Shown here one piece after another: positions 25,562-34,793 of a DNA stretch of 64,000 nt; within the stretch, counting starts at the first letter, position 1, and every line of letters starts with the position of its first letter. The stretch is taken from the NCBI RefSeq assembly GCF_014837175.1, contig NZ_JACYFR010000006.1, positions 1 to 64,000 on the forward strand, written 5' to 3'. The translations under genes were made by a program, and so were the position numbers. The stretch is from Cellulomonas sp. JH27-2 (GTDB taxonomy: Bacteria > Actinomycetota > Actinomycetes > Actinomycetales > Cellulomonadaceae). The notes beneath the pieces are model-generated. The model was given only the letters and a program-made list of their open reading frames with translations, was not told the DNA's origin and did no database searches.

Positions 25562-27388
25562 GTGCCACCACCTGCCCCCGCCCCGCGTGCGGGCTCGGGG
25601 CGTGCGCCGTCGACGACCGTCGCGTTGCTGCGGCTGCGCGAGTGGGCGCGGCCGGCGCAACGACGGATCGTCGTCGGCGGCCTGACCGCGCTCGGGGCGA
25701 GCCTGCTCTCGCTGATGCTGCCGCAGGTGCTGCGGTGGCTCGTGAACGGGCCGCTGCTCACGGACGGGTCGCGCTGGGCGGTCGTCGCGGGCGCCGGGGT
25801 CGTCCTCGCGCTCGGGCTGCTCGAGGCGTTCCTCATCTGGTGCCGCCGCGCCCTGATCGCCACGCCCGGCACGGCCGTCGAGCGCGAGATGCGCGTCTCG
25901 ATGTTCCGCCACCTGCTGGACCTGCCCGTCGAGTTCCACGACCGATGGTCCGGGGGGCAGCTGCTCTCGCGGGCCATGGGCGACCTGGGTGCGATCCGGC
26001 GCTGGCTCGTGTTCGGGCTCGTGATGATGCTGGTCAGCGCCGCGACCGTCGTCGCCGGCATCGCCCTGATGCTCGCCACGAGCTGGGAGCTGGGCCTGGT
26101 CTACCTCGCCGGCGCGGTGCCGATGGTGTGGCTCAGCTTCCGGTTCCGCGAGGACTACAAGGTGGTCGCCCGCCGCGCCCGCGACCAGGCCGGCGACCTG
26201 GCCACCGCGGTCGAGGAGTCCGTGCACGGCATCCGCGTCCTCAAGGCCTTCGGGCGCGGCGACGACGCGCTCGAGGACTTCGCCCGCCAGGCCGAGTCGC
26301 TCCGCGTCACCGAGGTGCACAAGGCCCGCACCCTGTCGCGCGTGACGTTCGCGCTCAACGCGATCCCGGAGGCGATCCTGGCCGTCGCGCTCGCGGTCGG
26401 GGTCCCGCTCGCGGCGCACGGGCACCTGTCCGTGGGTGCGCTCATCGCGTTCTTCGCCACGGCCACCATCGTCAACCGTCCCGTCGAGCGGCTCGGCCAG
26501 TTCCTGGCCATGACGCTCGACGCCCGCGCCGCGACCGACCGCTACGCGCAGGTGCTCGACACGATCGTCGCAGTGCGGGATCCCGAGCAGCCGGTGCCGC
26601 TGCCTGCGCCCGGCCCGGCCGGGACGCGCGTGGAGCTGTCCGGTGTCGCCTTCGCGCATCCCGGCGGCGAGCGCGTGCTCGACGGCCTGGACCTGGTGCT
26701 CGAGCCCGGGACCACCACGGCCATCGTCGGGCTCACCGGCAGCGGCAAGTCCACGCTCCTGCAGCTGGTGCCGCGCCTGTACGACGTGAGCACGGGTTCG
26801 GTCCGCATCGACGGCGTCGACGTGCGCGAGACCACCCGCGCCGAGCTGCGGTCCGCCGTCGCCGTCGCGTTCGAGGACCCGATCCTGTTCTCCTCGACGG
26901 TCCGCGACAACGTCCTGATGGGTGTCAGCCGCTCCGACGGCACGCCCGAAGACGAGCTCCTGGCGACCGCCCTCGACGTGGCGAGCGCCGACTTCGTGGC
27001 CGACCTCCCGCACGGCGTCGACACGGTGATCGGCGAGGAAGGGCTGAGCCTGTCGGGCGGCCAGCGCCAACGGATCGCGCTGGCGCGCGCCGTCGCCGCA
27101 CGTCCCCGCGTGCTGCTGCTCGACGACCCGCTGTCCGCGCTCGACGTCAGCACCGAGGCCGCCGTGACCGAGCGGCTGCGGCGGGTGCTGGTCGGCACCA
27201 CGACGCTCGTCGTCGCGCACCGCCCCTCCACGGTCGCGCTCGCGGACCGCGTCGCCGTGCTCGAAGGTGGCCGCATCACGGGTGTCGGCACGCACACGGA
27301 CCTGCTCGGGACCCACCCGCACTACCGCTACGTGCTCACCGCGCTGGAGACCGCCGACGAGCGCGAGGACGCCGGGGTGGGCGCATGA
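25562..27388 (+). CDS. Heterodimeric ABC exporter subunit with degenerate ATPase site
   Basis: This 608-residue half-transporter has an N-terminal six-helix membrane domain (about 40-320) fused to an ATPase domain. Walker A is GLTGSGKST and the signature is LSGGQRQRIALARAV. Walker B reads VLLLDDPLSALD, with Asp where the catalytic Glu is expected, and the Q-loop position reads FEDP without glutamine. Such changes mark the degenerate half in heterodimers such as TM287/288 and BmrCD. Start GTG 25562 follows TACAGT by 7 nt. Its stop overlaps the next gene's ATG, so the two are made together. Drug or lipid export is likely; the substrate is unknown. Confidence 0.9.
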   Translation: MPPPAPAPRAGSGRAPSTTVALLRLREWARPAQRRIVVGGLTALGASLLSLMLPQVLRWLVNGPLLTDGSRWAVVAGAGVVLALGLLEAFLIWCRRALIATPGTAVEREMRVSMFRHLLDLPVEFHDRWSGGQLLSRAMGDLGAIRRWLVFGLVMMLVSAATVVAGIALMLATSWELGLVYLAGAVPMVWLSFRFREDYKVVARRARDQAGDLATAVEESVHGIRVLKAFGRGDDALEDFARQAESLRVTEVHKARTLSRVTFALNAIPEAILAVALAVGVPLAAHGHLSVGALIAFFATATIVNRPVERLGQFLAMTLDARAATDRYAQVLDTIVAVRDPEQPVPLPAPGPAGTRVELSGVAFAHPGGERVLDGLDLVLEPGTTTAIVGLTGSGKSTLLQLVPRLYDVSTGSVRIDGVDVRETTRAELRSAVAVAFEDPILFSSTVRDNVLMGVSRSDGTPEDELLATALDVASADFVADLPHGVDTVIGEEGLSLSGGQRQRIALARAVAARPRVLLLDDPLSALDVSTEAAVTERLRRVLVGTTTLVVAHRPSTVALADRVAVLEGGRITGVGTHTDLLGTHPHYRYVLTALETADEREDAGVGA

Positions 27389-29193
27389 CAGCGATGCACG
27401 ATCCGGCTGCGCTCCGGGAACCGACACCGCAGGAGCACGCCGCGGTGCGCCGGCGCTCGCTGGCTCTTCTGCGTTCGCTCGTCGGGCCCGTACGAACGGG
27501 TGCCGCGGGCGCGGTGGTCCTGGTGGTGCTCTCCGAGCTCGCGACGGCCGCCGGCCCCGCGCTGGTGGCCTACGGCATCGACCACGCACTGCCCGCCATG
27601 GGCGACGGGCGCACGTGGCCGCTCGTCGCGACGGCGGGCGCGTACCTCGTCACCGCGCTGCTGGGCGGTCTGCTGGCCAGCGCCGCCGTGCGTGCGTCGG
27701 CCGTGGTCAGCCAGACGATCCTGCTGGACCTGCGGCGCCGGGTGTTCCGCCACACCCAGCGCCTGGACCTGGAGTTCCACGAGCGGTACACCTCGGGCCG
27801 GATCATCTCGCGGCAGACCTCTGACCTGGACGCCGTGCGCGAGCTGCTGGACGGCGGCCTGACGACCCTCGGGTCCAGCCTGCTGGCCATGATGTTCACC
27901 GTGGTGGGCCTGGCTCTGCTGGACTGGCGCAGCGCCCTGCTGCTTCTCGTGGCGGTGGTCCCGGGCATCGTGCTCACGCGCTGGTTCCAGGTTCGCTCGC
28001 AGGCCCAGTACCGCGCCAGCCGCACGTCGGCGGCCCGGCTGGTGGTGAGCTTCGTCGAGGCGATGACGGGGATCCGCGCCGTCCAGGCGTTCCGGCGTGA
28101 GCCCGCGACGGCCCGCGCGTACGACGAGCGCGCCGAGGAGTACCGGGCCGTGTCCGCCGAGGCCATCCGCGTCAACGGCGTCTTCGACACCGGGCTCACC
28201 GCCATCGCCAACGTCACCGTCGCGGTGGTCCTGCTGGTGGGCGGTCTGCGGGTGCTCGACGGCGGTCTCGAGGTCGGCGTCCTGATCGGCGCCGTCCTCT
28301 ACGCGCGCCGGTTCCTCAACCCGCTGTCGCAGATCGGCATGTTCTACAACTCGTTCCAGTCGGCCACCGCGGCACTCGAGAAGGTGGCGGGTCTGCTCGC
28401 CGAGGAGCCGACGGTGCCCGACCCGGCGCGCCCGGTCCACCTGCCCGCGTCGCGGGGTGACCTGCGGTTCGAGGACGTCTCGTTCGGGTACGGCGGCGGT
28501 CCGCTCGTCCTGCCGCACCTGGACCTCCATGTGCCTGCCGGTCAGCAGCTCGCGCTCGTCGGGCGCACCGGCGCCGGCAAGTCCACCGTGGCCAAGCTGC
28601 TGGCCCGGTTCTATGACGTACGCGACGGCCGGATCCTCCTGGACGGTGTGGACCTGCGCGACGTCGACCCCACCGACCTGCGCCGCGCCGTGGTGATGGT
28701 GACGCAGGAGGCCTACCTCTTCTCCGGCTCCGTGTCCGCGAACATCGCGATCGGGCGGCCCGGTGCGACGCGCGCACAGGTCGAGGAGGCGGCCCGGGCC
28801 GTGGGTGTGCACGACCTGATCTCTGCGCTGCCCGACGGGTACGACACGGAGGTGGACAAGCGCGGCGTGCGGCTCAGCGCGGGCCAGCGTCAGCTCGTGT
28901 CCTTCGCGCGTGCCGTCCTGGCCGACCCGGCCGTGCTCATCCTCGACGAGGCCACCAGCTCGCTCGACGTGCCCGGCGAGGCGCAGGTCCAGCGGGGCCT
29001 CGCGACGCTGCTCGCCGGACGCACCGCCGTCGTCATCGCCCACCGCCTGTCCACCGTGATGAGCTCCGACCGGGTGCTGGTGGTCGAGGGCGGCCGGGTG
29101 GTCGAGGACGGCTCACCGGACCAGCTCGTGGCGGCAGGCGGTCGGTTCGCCGCGCTGCACGCCGACTGGCAGGCGTCGCTGGGCGCCGACTGA
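27385..29193 (+). CDS. Heterodimeric ABC exporter subunit with consensus Walker B
   Basis: This 602-residue partner of the preceding half-transporter has a six-helix membrane domain (about 45-330) and an ATPase domain. Walker A is GRTGAGKST, Q-loop VVMVTQEAYLF, and Walker B VLILDEATSSLD with the catalytic Glu present. The signature is LSAGQRQLVSFARA, with Ala in place of the second residue's usual Gly. In heterodimers the weak site pairs the other subunit's degenerate Walker B with this subunit's non-consensus signature, as seen here. ATG 27385 overlaps the upstream stop by 4 nt. Confidence 0.9.
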   Translation: MTAMHDPAALREPTPQEHAAVRRRSLALLRSLVGPVRTGAAGAVVLVVLSELATAAGPALVAYGIDHALPAMGDGRTWPLVATAGAYLVTALLGGLLASAAVRASAVVSQTILLDLRRRVFRHTQRLDLEFHERYTSGRIISRQTSDLDAVRELLDGGLTTLGSSLLAMMFTVVGLALLDWRSALLLLVAVVPGIVLTRWFQVRSQAQYRASRTSAARLVVSFVEAMTGIRAVQAFRREPATARAYDERAEEYRAVSAEAIRVNGVFDTGLTAIANVTVAVVLLVGGLRVLDGGLEVGVLIGAVLYARRFLNPLSQIGMFYNSFQSATAALEKVAGLLAEEPTVPDPARPVHLPASRGDLRFEDVSFGYGGGPLVLPHLDLHVPAGQQLALVGRTGAGKSTVAKLLARFYDVRDGRILLDGVDLRDVDPTDLRRAVVMVTQEAYLFSGSVSANIAIGRPGATRAQVEEAARAVGVHDLISALPDGYDTEVDKRGVRLSAGQRQLVSFARAVLADPAVLILDEATSSLDVPGEAQVQRGLATLLAGRTAVVIAHRLSTVMSSDRVLVVEGGRVVEDGSPDQLVAAGGRFAALHADWQASLGAD

Positions 29194-29203
29194 CCGACGC
29201 CCG

Positions 29204-29962
29204 TCAGAGGTGGCGCGCCGCGTACAGGTGGAGCGCGTCGCGGACGAAGGCGGCACCCTGGGAACCGCCGTAGGTGCGTGCGAAGCGGTCGTCGGCCACA
29301 TAGAGGTCGGCGAGGCCCAGGACGTAGTCCTTGGCGTCGGTCGGGCTGGACGCGCCGTGCGCCGGGGTACCCGGGATCGTGGTCAGCCACGCGACGTGCC
29401 GCCGGGCGAGGTCCTGCCCCACCGGGCCCGCGGGATCGCCGCCGCTCGCGCGGGCCCACTCCTCGGCGAGCGCCGCGGTCTGCTGCTTCCAGTCGCGCTG
29501 CTCGTCGCGCGACATGGAGCGCCACCACGCGTCGGACGTGTCGTACGCCTGCGCACCCCAGCGCTCCACCACCTCGTCGCGGTGCTGGGTGTGGTCGAAC
29601 CCGTCGAACATCTGCTCCGTCATGATCGTCCTTCCCTCGGTCCTGCTCTCGATGGTGCGCTCGACCGCGGCGACCTGCCGCGCGAGCCGTCGCTGCTCGG
29701 AGCGCAGCCAGTCCAGGTGCCGACGCAGGGCTGCGACATCGTCGTCCTCGGCCGCCAGGGCGTCCCGGATCGCGGTCAGGCCCAGGCCCAGGTCGCGCAG
29801 CAGCAGGATGCGCTGCAGGCGGACCAGTGCGTCCTCGTCGTACCAGCGGTAGCCGTTGTCGCCCACGCGGCTGGGGGGCAGCAGGCCGATGGCGTCGTAG
29901 TGCCGCAGCGTGCGGCTCGTGACGCCCGAGAGCCGCGCCGTCTCCTGGATCGATGCCTCCAT
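29204..29962 (-). CDS. MerR-family regulator with TipAS effector domain
   Basis: This 252-residue regulator has an N-terminal MerR winged helix (about 1-70; ARLSGVTSRTLRHYDAIGLL), a coiled-coil dimer helix (about 75-110) and a C-terminal TipAS antibiotic-recognition domain (about 130-245). TipAS-type domains bind thiopeptides and varied drugs, and activate by distorting DNA. A second start, ATG at TEQMFDGFDH, could yield the short TipAS form alone, as in Streptomyces tipA. The main ATG at 29962 follows a -10 box by 7 nt. It is convergent with the ABC exporter operon (10 nt between stops), a plausible but unproven target. Confidence 0.9.
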   Translation of the reverse strand: MEASIQETARLSGVTSRTLRHYDAIGLLPPSRVGDNGYRWYDEDALVRLQRILLLRDLGLGLTAIRDALAAEDDDVAALRRHLDWLRSEQRRLARQVAAVERTIESRTEGRTIMTEQMFDGFDHTQHRDEVVERWGAQAYDTSDAWWRSMSRDEQRDWKQQTAALAEEWARASGGDPAGPVGQDLARRHVAWLTTIPGTPAHGASSPTDAKDYVLGLADLYVADDRFARTYGGSQGAAFVRDALHLYAARHL

Positions 29963-29969
29963 GTCGACC

Positions 29970-30000
29970 ACCGTAGAAGTTGACGCCACGTCAAGGTCAA
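29970..30000 (-). promoter_or_regulatory. MerR-type promoter with 19-bp spacer and internal operator
   Basis: On the minus strand, TTGACC (29995-30000) and TACGGT (29970-29975) are 19 bp apart. The spacer contains the perfect dyad TTGACG-TGG-CGTCAA (29980-29994). Over-long spacers with a dyad inside are the signature of MerR-activated promoters, so the TipAS-type regulator most likely controls itself. The start codon follows the -10 box by only 7 nt. Confidence 0.75.
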
Positions 30001-30033
30001 GAGCAGCGCAATGCCCGCGCAACATCCACGGCC

Positions 30034-30039
30034 TAGCCT
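30034..30039 (+). promoter_or_regulatory. -10 box of a leaderless transcript (phosphoribosyltransferase)
   Basis: TAGCCT is followed by 6 nt and then GTG 30046. Confidence 0.5.
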
Positions 30040-30045
30040 GGCGTC

Positions 30046-30570
30046 GTGACGGAGACGACGGCCGCGCAGGCTGCGAGCGAGACCACACCTCAGACGCCTG
30101 CCCGCGAGGTGCTGACGTACGAGCAGTTCGGCGTCGCGGCGCGCGAGCTGGCGCAGGCGGTGGCCGACTCGGGGTTCGTGCCGGACGTCGTCGTCGCCGT
30201 GGCCCGTGGCGGCCTGCCGCTCGGCGGGGCCATCGCCTATGCGCTCGGCACGAAGGCCGTCGGCACGCTCAACGTCGAGTTCTACACGGGCATCGACGAG
30301 CGCCTGCCCGACCCCGTGCTGCTCCCGCCGCTGCTGGACACCAACGCCATCACCGGCCTGCGTGCGCTCGTCGTGGACGACGTCGCCGACACGGGGGAGA
30401 CGCTCGCGCTCGTCGAGAAGCTCATGGGCCGCTACTGCCAGGACGTGCGGACCGTGGTGCTCTATGCCAAGCCGCGCTCGGTCATCGACCCGCACTTCGT
30501 GTGGAAGCGGACCGACCGGTGGATCGTCTTCCCGTGGTCGGACCGCGACCCGGTGACGCCGGCGGTCTGA
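30046..30570 (+). CDS. Phosphoribosyltransferase (type I, Gpt-like)
   Basis: This 174-residue type I phosphoribosyltransferase has the PRPP-binding signature ALVVDDVADTGETLALV near residues 107-123, preceded by VVVAVARGGLPLGGAIAYAL. It resembles xanthine/hypoxanthine salvage enzymes such as Gpt or XPRT, although the base is uncertain. The N-terminus is alanine/threonine-rich. The GTG start is 6 nt after TAGCCT, hence a leaderless transcript. It converges with the HAD gene. Confidence 0.85.
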   Translation: MTETTAAQAASETTPQTPAREVLTYEQFGVAARELAQAVADSGFVPDVVVAVARGGLPLGGAIAYALGTKAVGTLNVEFYTGIDERLPDPVLLPPLLDTNAITGLRALVVDDVADTGETLALVEKLMGRYCQDVRTVVLYAKPRSVIDPHFVWKRTDRWIVFPWSDRDPVTPAV

Positions 30571-30577
30571 CGCGAGG

Positions 30578-31240
30578 TCACAGGCTCAGCAGGTCGACGA
30601 CGGCCGGTGCGAGCTGGTCGGTCCGGTCGACGACGCGCACGGCGCCGGCCTCCTCGAGCTCGTCGGGCGCGGCGTAGCCCCAGCGCACGCCCAGGCACGG
30701 CACGCCGTGGGCCGCGGCGCCGAGGACGTCGTGCTCCCGGTCGCCGACCATCAGCCGCCGCTCGCCCGGGTCGCGACCAGTCAGCGCGCGCTCGATGACC
30801 AGCGCCTTGCTGGACGGGACGTGGTCGAGCGGCGCGCCGAAGATGCCGTCGACGTACGGCGTGATGCCCAGTCGCTCGCAGATGGGCACCGCGTAGATCT
30901 CGGGCTTGGACGTCGCGACGACCAGCGCGCAGCCCAGGCGCCGCAGCTCGGCCAGCGCGTCCAGGACGCCGTCGTAGACCGCGTTGTCGTACATGCCGCC
31001 GGCGGCGAAGACGGCGCGGTAGCTGGTCACCAGCTCGGCGACCCGGGCCGGCGGGACGCCGTGCGCCAGGAACGACTCCGGCAGCGGCGGCCCGACGAAC
31101 GAGCGCAGCTCGGTGGGCGTCGGCACCGCGAGGCCGGCCGCGGTGAAGGCGTGCGTCACCGACGCCGAGATGCCGGGGAACGAGTCGGTGAGCGTGCCGT
31201 CGAGGTCGAGCAGGACGAGCGCGGCGGGGGAGAAGGTCAC
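30578..31240 (-). CDS. HAD-family phosphatase, Gph-like
   Basis: This 220-residue haloacid dehalogenase-like hydrolase resembles phosphoglycolate phosphatase. Motif I is LLDLDGTLTDS (Asp nucleophile and general acid), motif II falls in VVATSKPEIYA, and motif III/IV in LMVGDREHDVLGAAAHG. The cap helices lie between motif I and motif II. The physiological substrate is uncertain. GTG 31240 was chosen because GAGGATGGGGA precedes it and the fold begins immediately afterwards. It is divergent from the ileS T-box. Confidence 0.87.
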   Translation of the reverse strand: MTFSPAALVLLDLDGTLTDSFPGISASVTHAFTAAGLAVPTPTELRSFVGPPLPESFLAHGVPPARVAELVTSYRAVFAAGGMYDNAVYDGVLDALAELRRLGCALVVATSKPEIYAVPICERLGITPYVDGIFGAPLDHVPSSKALVIERALTGRDPGERRLMVGDREHDVLGAAAHGVPCLGVRWGYAAPDELEEAGAVRVVDRTDQLAPAVVDLLSL

Positions 31241-31301
31241 GTCCCCATCCTCGCGCGTCCCGCCCGTGCCATCTCCCGTGCATCGTCCCGGGGGAGGCAG
31301 G

Positions 31302-31307
31302 TAGGCT
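31302..31307 (+). promoter_or_regulatory. -10 box of the ileS transcript
   Basis: TAGGCT places the transcription start near 31314, at the 5' end of the T-box leader. Confidence 0.5.
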
Positions 31308-31313
31308 GGCCCG

Positions 31314-31535
31314 ACAGGCGTCGACCCGGCCATCACCGGCGAGCCTCCGGAAGAACGGGCCCGCAGTCCTCGGACCGCGGGCCCCAGTAGAACCGGACGG
31401 GGCAGGCCCGTCACAGCCGCAGCAGAGTGGTCGACGCCCCCGGGGGACGCCGGCAAACGAGGTGGTACCGCGGGAGCCCCGATCCGGGGTGATCGTCCTC
31501 GTAGCCGCACGCGCACGACGCGAACGACCCAGGAG
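31314..31535 (+). promoter_or_regulatory. Isoleucine T-box riboswitch upstream of ileS
   Basis: The leader has an Ile specifier ATC (31332-31334) in a short stem I, within CGGCCATCACCGG, followed by GAGCCTCCGGAAGAAC and a second helical region (GGGCCCGC...GCGGGCCC, 31357-31384). The T-box bulge GAGGTGGTACCGCG is at 31459-31472. A GC-rich hairpin (AGCCCC-GATCC-GGGGT) and the AGGAGA ribosome binding site follow. There is no U-tract after the hairpin. This fits the actinobacterial translational class, in which uncharged tRNA-Ile frees the ribosome binding site. Confidence 0.88.
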
Positions 31536-31544
31536 ACCCGCACG

Positions 31545-34500
31545 GTGACCGAGCCCACCAGGTACCCCCTGCACCACCCCGACGCCCCCGTGGCGCCCTC
31601 GCCGGACCTGCCCGCGCTGGAGCGCGACGTCCTGGCGCACTGGGAGGCCGACCAGACGTTCCAGGCGTCGATCGACCAGCGGGACGCGGGGGCCGACGGC
31701 GACAACGAGTTCGTGTTCTACGACGGTCCGCCGTTCGCCAACGGCCTGCCGCACTACGGCCACCTGCTCACCGGGTACGCGAAGGACGTCGTCCCGCGCT
31801 ACCAGACCATGCGTGGTCACCGCGTGGAGCGCCGCTTCGGCTGGGACACGCACGGTCTGCCCGCCGAGCTCGAGGCGCAGCGCACGCTGGGCATCACCGA
31901 CAAGGCGCAGATCGAGGCGCTCGGCATCGACGCCTTCAACGCCGCGTGCCGCGAGTCGGTGCTGAAGTACACGGGCGAGTGGCGCGAGTACGTCACGCGC
32001 CAGGCCCGCTGGGTCGACTTCGACAACGACTACAAGACGCTCGACGTCACCTTCATGGAGTCGGTGATCTGGGCGTTCAAGCAGCTGCACGACAAGGGCC
32101 TGGCGTACGAGGGCTACCGCGTGCTGCCCTACTGCTGGGTGGACCAGACGCCGCTGTCCAATCACGAGCTGCGCATGGACGACGACGTGTACGCGTCGCG
32201 TCAGGACCCCGCGCTGACGGTCGGCGTGCGCCTCGAGTCCGGGGAGCTGGCGCTGCTCTGGACGACGACGCCGTGGACGCTGCCCAGCAACCTGGCCGTG
32301 GCCGTCGGCCCGGACATCGAGTACGTGACCGTCGAGCCCGCGCCGGACTCGCCGTTCGCGCAGGCGCACCCGGGCGAGCGTGTGCTGCTGGCCGGTACGC
32401 GACTGGCGGCCTACGCGCGTGAGCTGGGCGAGGCGACGGTGGTCGCGACGACCCGCGGCGCCGACCTGGCCGGACGCCGCTACACGCCGCCGTTCGACTA
32501 CTTCGTCGGCCGCGAGAACGCGCACCAGATCCTGGTCGCGGACTACGTGACCACCGAGGACGGCTCGGGCCTGGTGCACCTGGCGCCCGCGTTCGGTGAG
32601 GACGACATGGCGGCGTGCGACGCGGCCGGCATCGCCCCGCTGGTGCCCGTCGACGCCGAGGCGAAGTTCACGAGCGAGGTGCCCGACTACCAGGGCCTGC
32701 AGGTCTTCGAGGCCAACAAGCCGATCATCGCCGACCTCAAGGCGGGCTCCGGCCCGCTCGAGCGCGTCCCGGCCGACCGCCGCGCCGTCGTCGTGCGGCA
32801 CGAGACGTACGAGCACTCCTACCCGCACTGCTGGCGCTGCCGGAACCCGCTCGTCTACAAGGCCGTGACCAGCTGGTTCGTGCGGGTCACCGAGTTCCGT
32901 GACCGGATGGTCGAGCTGAACCAGGAGATCACCTGGGCGCCCGAGCACATCAAGGACGGCCAGTTCGGCAAGTGGCTGTCGGGTGCGCGCGACTGGTCGA
33001 TCAGCCGCAACCGCTACTGGGGCACGCCCATCCCGGTGTGGGTGTCCGACGACCCGAGCCACCCGCGCGTCGACGTGTACGGGAGCCTGGAGCAGCTCGA
33101 GGCCGACTTCGGCCGCCTGCCCGTCAACCACGACGGCGAGACCGACCTGCACCGCCCGTTCATCGACGAGCTGACGCGTCCCAACCCGGACGACCCGTCC
33201 GGCGCGAGCACCATGCGCCGCATCCCCGACGTGTTCGACGTCTGGTTCGACTCGGCCTCGATGCCGTTCGCCCAGGTGCACGCGCCGTTCGACAACGGTG
33301 ACTGGTTCGAGCACCACTTCCCGGGCGACTTCATCGTCGAGTACATCGGCCAGACGCGCGGCTGGTTCTACGTCATGCACGTGCTGGCCACCGCGATCTT
33401 CGACCGGCCCGCGTTCCGCAACGTCATGTGCCACGGCATCGTGCTGGGCGACGACGGCCGCAAGGCCAGCAAGTCGCTGCGCAACTTCCCCGACCCCGTG
33501 CAGATGTGGGACGTGTACGGCTCCGACGCCGTGCGCTGGTCGCTCATGTCCAGCTCCATCCTGCGCGGCGGCAACCTGGTCGTCACCGAGGAGGGCATCC
33601 GCGACGGCGTCCGCCAGGTGCTGCTGCCGCTGTGGTCGACGTACTACTTCTTCACGCTCTACGCGGGAGCGGCGGACGGCGGCAACGGGTACGTCGCGAA
33701 GGCGGTCGCGCCCGAGCGGGTAGCCGGCATGGCGCCGATGGACCGCTACGTCCTGGCCCGCACCGACGAGCTCGTCGAGGCCGTCACGGCGCAGATGGAC
33801 GCCTACGACATCGCCGCGGCGTGCGAGTCCGTGCGCGAGCACCTCGACGTCCTGACCAACTGGTACGTCCGCACGCAGCGCGACCGGTTCTGGGCGGAGG
33901 ACGACGACGCGTTCGACACGCTGTGGACCGCGCTCGAGAGGCTCACGCGGGTCATGGCGCCGCTCGCGCCGCTCGTGACGGAAGAGGTGTGGCGCGGCCT
34001 GACGGGCGGGCGCTCGGTGCACCTGACCGACTGGCCGACGGCCGCGGGAGACGCCGACGCCGACCTGGTGCGCGCGATGGACCAGGTCCGCGCGGTCACG
34101 TCGACCGCGCTGGGTCTGCGCAAGGCGCACTCCGTGCGTGTGCGTCAGCCGCTGCCCAGCCTGACGGTCGGGGTCGAGGACCCCGCCTCGCTCGAGCCGT
34201 ACGCCGCGCTGCTGGCCACCGAGCTCAACGTCAAGCAGGTGCTCCTGGAGTCCGCGGACGCCGCCGAGCGGTTCGGCATCACGCAGCGCCTGGCCGTGAA
34301 CGCCCGCGCGGCCGGTCCGCGCCTGGGCCGCGGCGTGCAGGCGGTCATCCAGGCCGCGCGCGCCGGGTCGTGGCGCCTGGACGGAGAGACGGTCGTCGCG
34401 ACGACGGCCGACGGCGAGGTCCCGCTCGAGCCGAGCGAGTACGAGCTGACGACCGTCGTGGCCGGCGGCGAGCAGGGCACCAGCGCGGCGGCCGTGCTTC

Positions 34501-34793
34501 CCGGTGGGTTCGTCGTCCTGGACCTGACGCTCGACGACGCGCTCCTGGCCGAGGGCTACGCCCGCGACGTGGTCCGGGCCGTGCAGGACGCGCGCAAGGC
34601 GGCCGGACTGCAGGTGAGCGACCGCATCCTGCTCTCGCTCGACGTCCCGCGCGAGCAGGTGCCCGCGGTCGAGGAGCACCGCGACTTCATCGCGCGTGAG
34701 ACGCTCGCGGTGTCGGTCGAGGTGGACGTCTCGCCGACGCCGGAGCTCGCGGTGCGGGTCGAGGCTGTCGAGGCCGGGGGGTACGAGGCGTGA
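31545..34793 (+). CDS. ileS: Isoleucyl-tRNA synthetase
   Basis: This 1082-residue class I synthetase charges tRNA-Ile. The HIGH-type motif is [20 protein letters not shown] near residues 63-82, the editing domain includes [20 protein letters not shown], and the KMSKS loop is [23 protein letters not shown] and similar cysteines fit the type with a zinc-binding region. It lies under T-box control; GTG 31545 is preceded by AGGAGA at 31531-31536. The C-terminal anticodon-binding domain is complete. folC overlaps its stop by 4 nt. Confidence 0.97.
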   Translation: MTEPTRYPLHHPDAPVAPSPDLPALERDVLAHWEADQTFQASIDQRDAGADGDNEFVFYDGPPFANGLPHYGHLLTGYAKDVVPRYQTMRGHRVERRFGWDTHGLPAELEAQRTLGITDKAQIEALGIDAFNAACRESVLKYTGEWREYVTRQARWVDFDNDYKTLDVTFMESVIWAFKQLHDKGLAYEGYRVLPYCWVDQTPLSNHELRMDDDVYASRQDPALTVGVRLESGELALLWTTTPWTLPSNLAVAVGPDIEYVTVEPAPDSPFAQAHPGERVLLAGTRLAAYARELGEATVVATTRGADLAGRRYTPPFDYFVGRENAHQILVADYVTTEDGSGLVHLAPAFGEDDMAACDAAGIAPLVPVDAEAKFTSEVPDYQGLQVFEANKPIIADLKAGSGPLERVPADRRAVVVRHETYEHSYPHCWRCRNPLVYKAVTSWFVRVTEFRDRMVELNQEITWAPEHIKDGQFGKWLSGARDWSISRNRYWGTPIPVWVSDDPSHPRVDVYGSLEQLEADFGRLPVNHDGETDLHRPFIDELTRPNPDDPSGASTMRRIPDVFDVWFDSASMPFAQVHAPFDNGDWFEHHFPGDFIVEYIGQTRGWFYVMHVLATAIFDRPAFRNVMCHGIVLGDDGRKASKSLRNFPDPVQMWDVYGSDAVRWSLMSSSILRGGNLVVTEEGIRDGVRQVLLPLWSTYYFFTLYAGAADGGNGYVAKAVAPERVAGMAPMDRYVLARTDELVEAVTAQMDAYDIAAACESVREHLDVLTNWYVRTQRDRFWAEDDDAFDTLWTALERLTRVMAPLAPLVTEEVWRGLTGGRSVHLTDWPTAAGDADADLVRAMDQVRAVTSTALGLRKAHSVRVRQPLPSLTVGVEDPASLEPYAALLATELNVKQVLLESADAAERFGITQRLAVNARAAGPRLGRGVQAVIQAARAGSWRLDGETVVATTADGEVPLEPSEYELTTVVAGGEQGTSAAAVLPGGFVVLDLTLDDALLAEGYARDVVRAVQDARKAAGLQVSDRILLSLDVPREQVPAVEEHRDFIARETLAVSVEVDVSPTPELAVRVEAVEAGGYEA

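Noticed and set aside
30462..34679. A 1405-codon minus-strand frame opposite ileS
   Set aside because: No recognisable motifs; it is an antisense shadow of a clear ileS gene.
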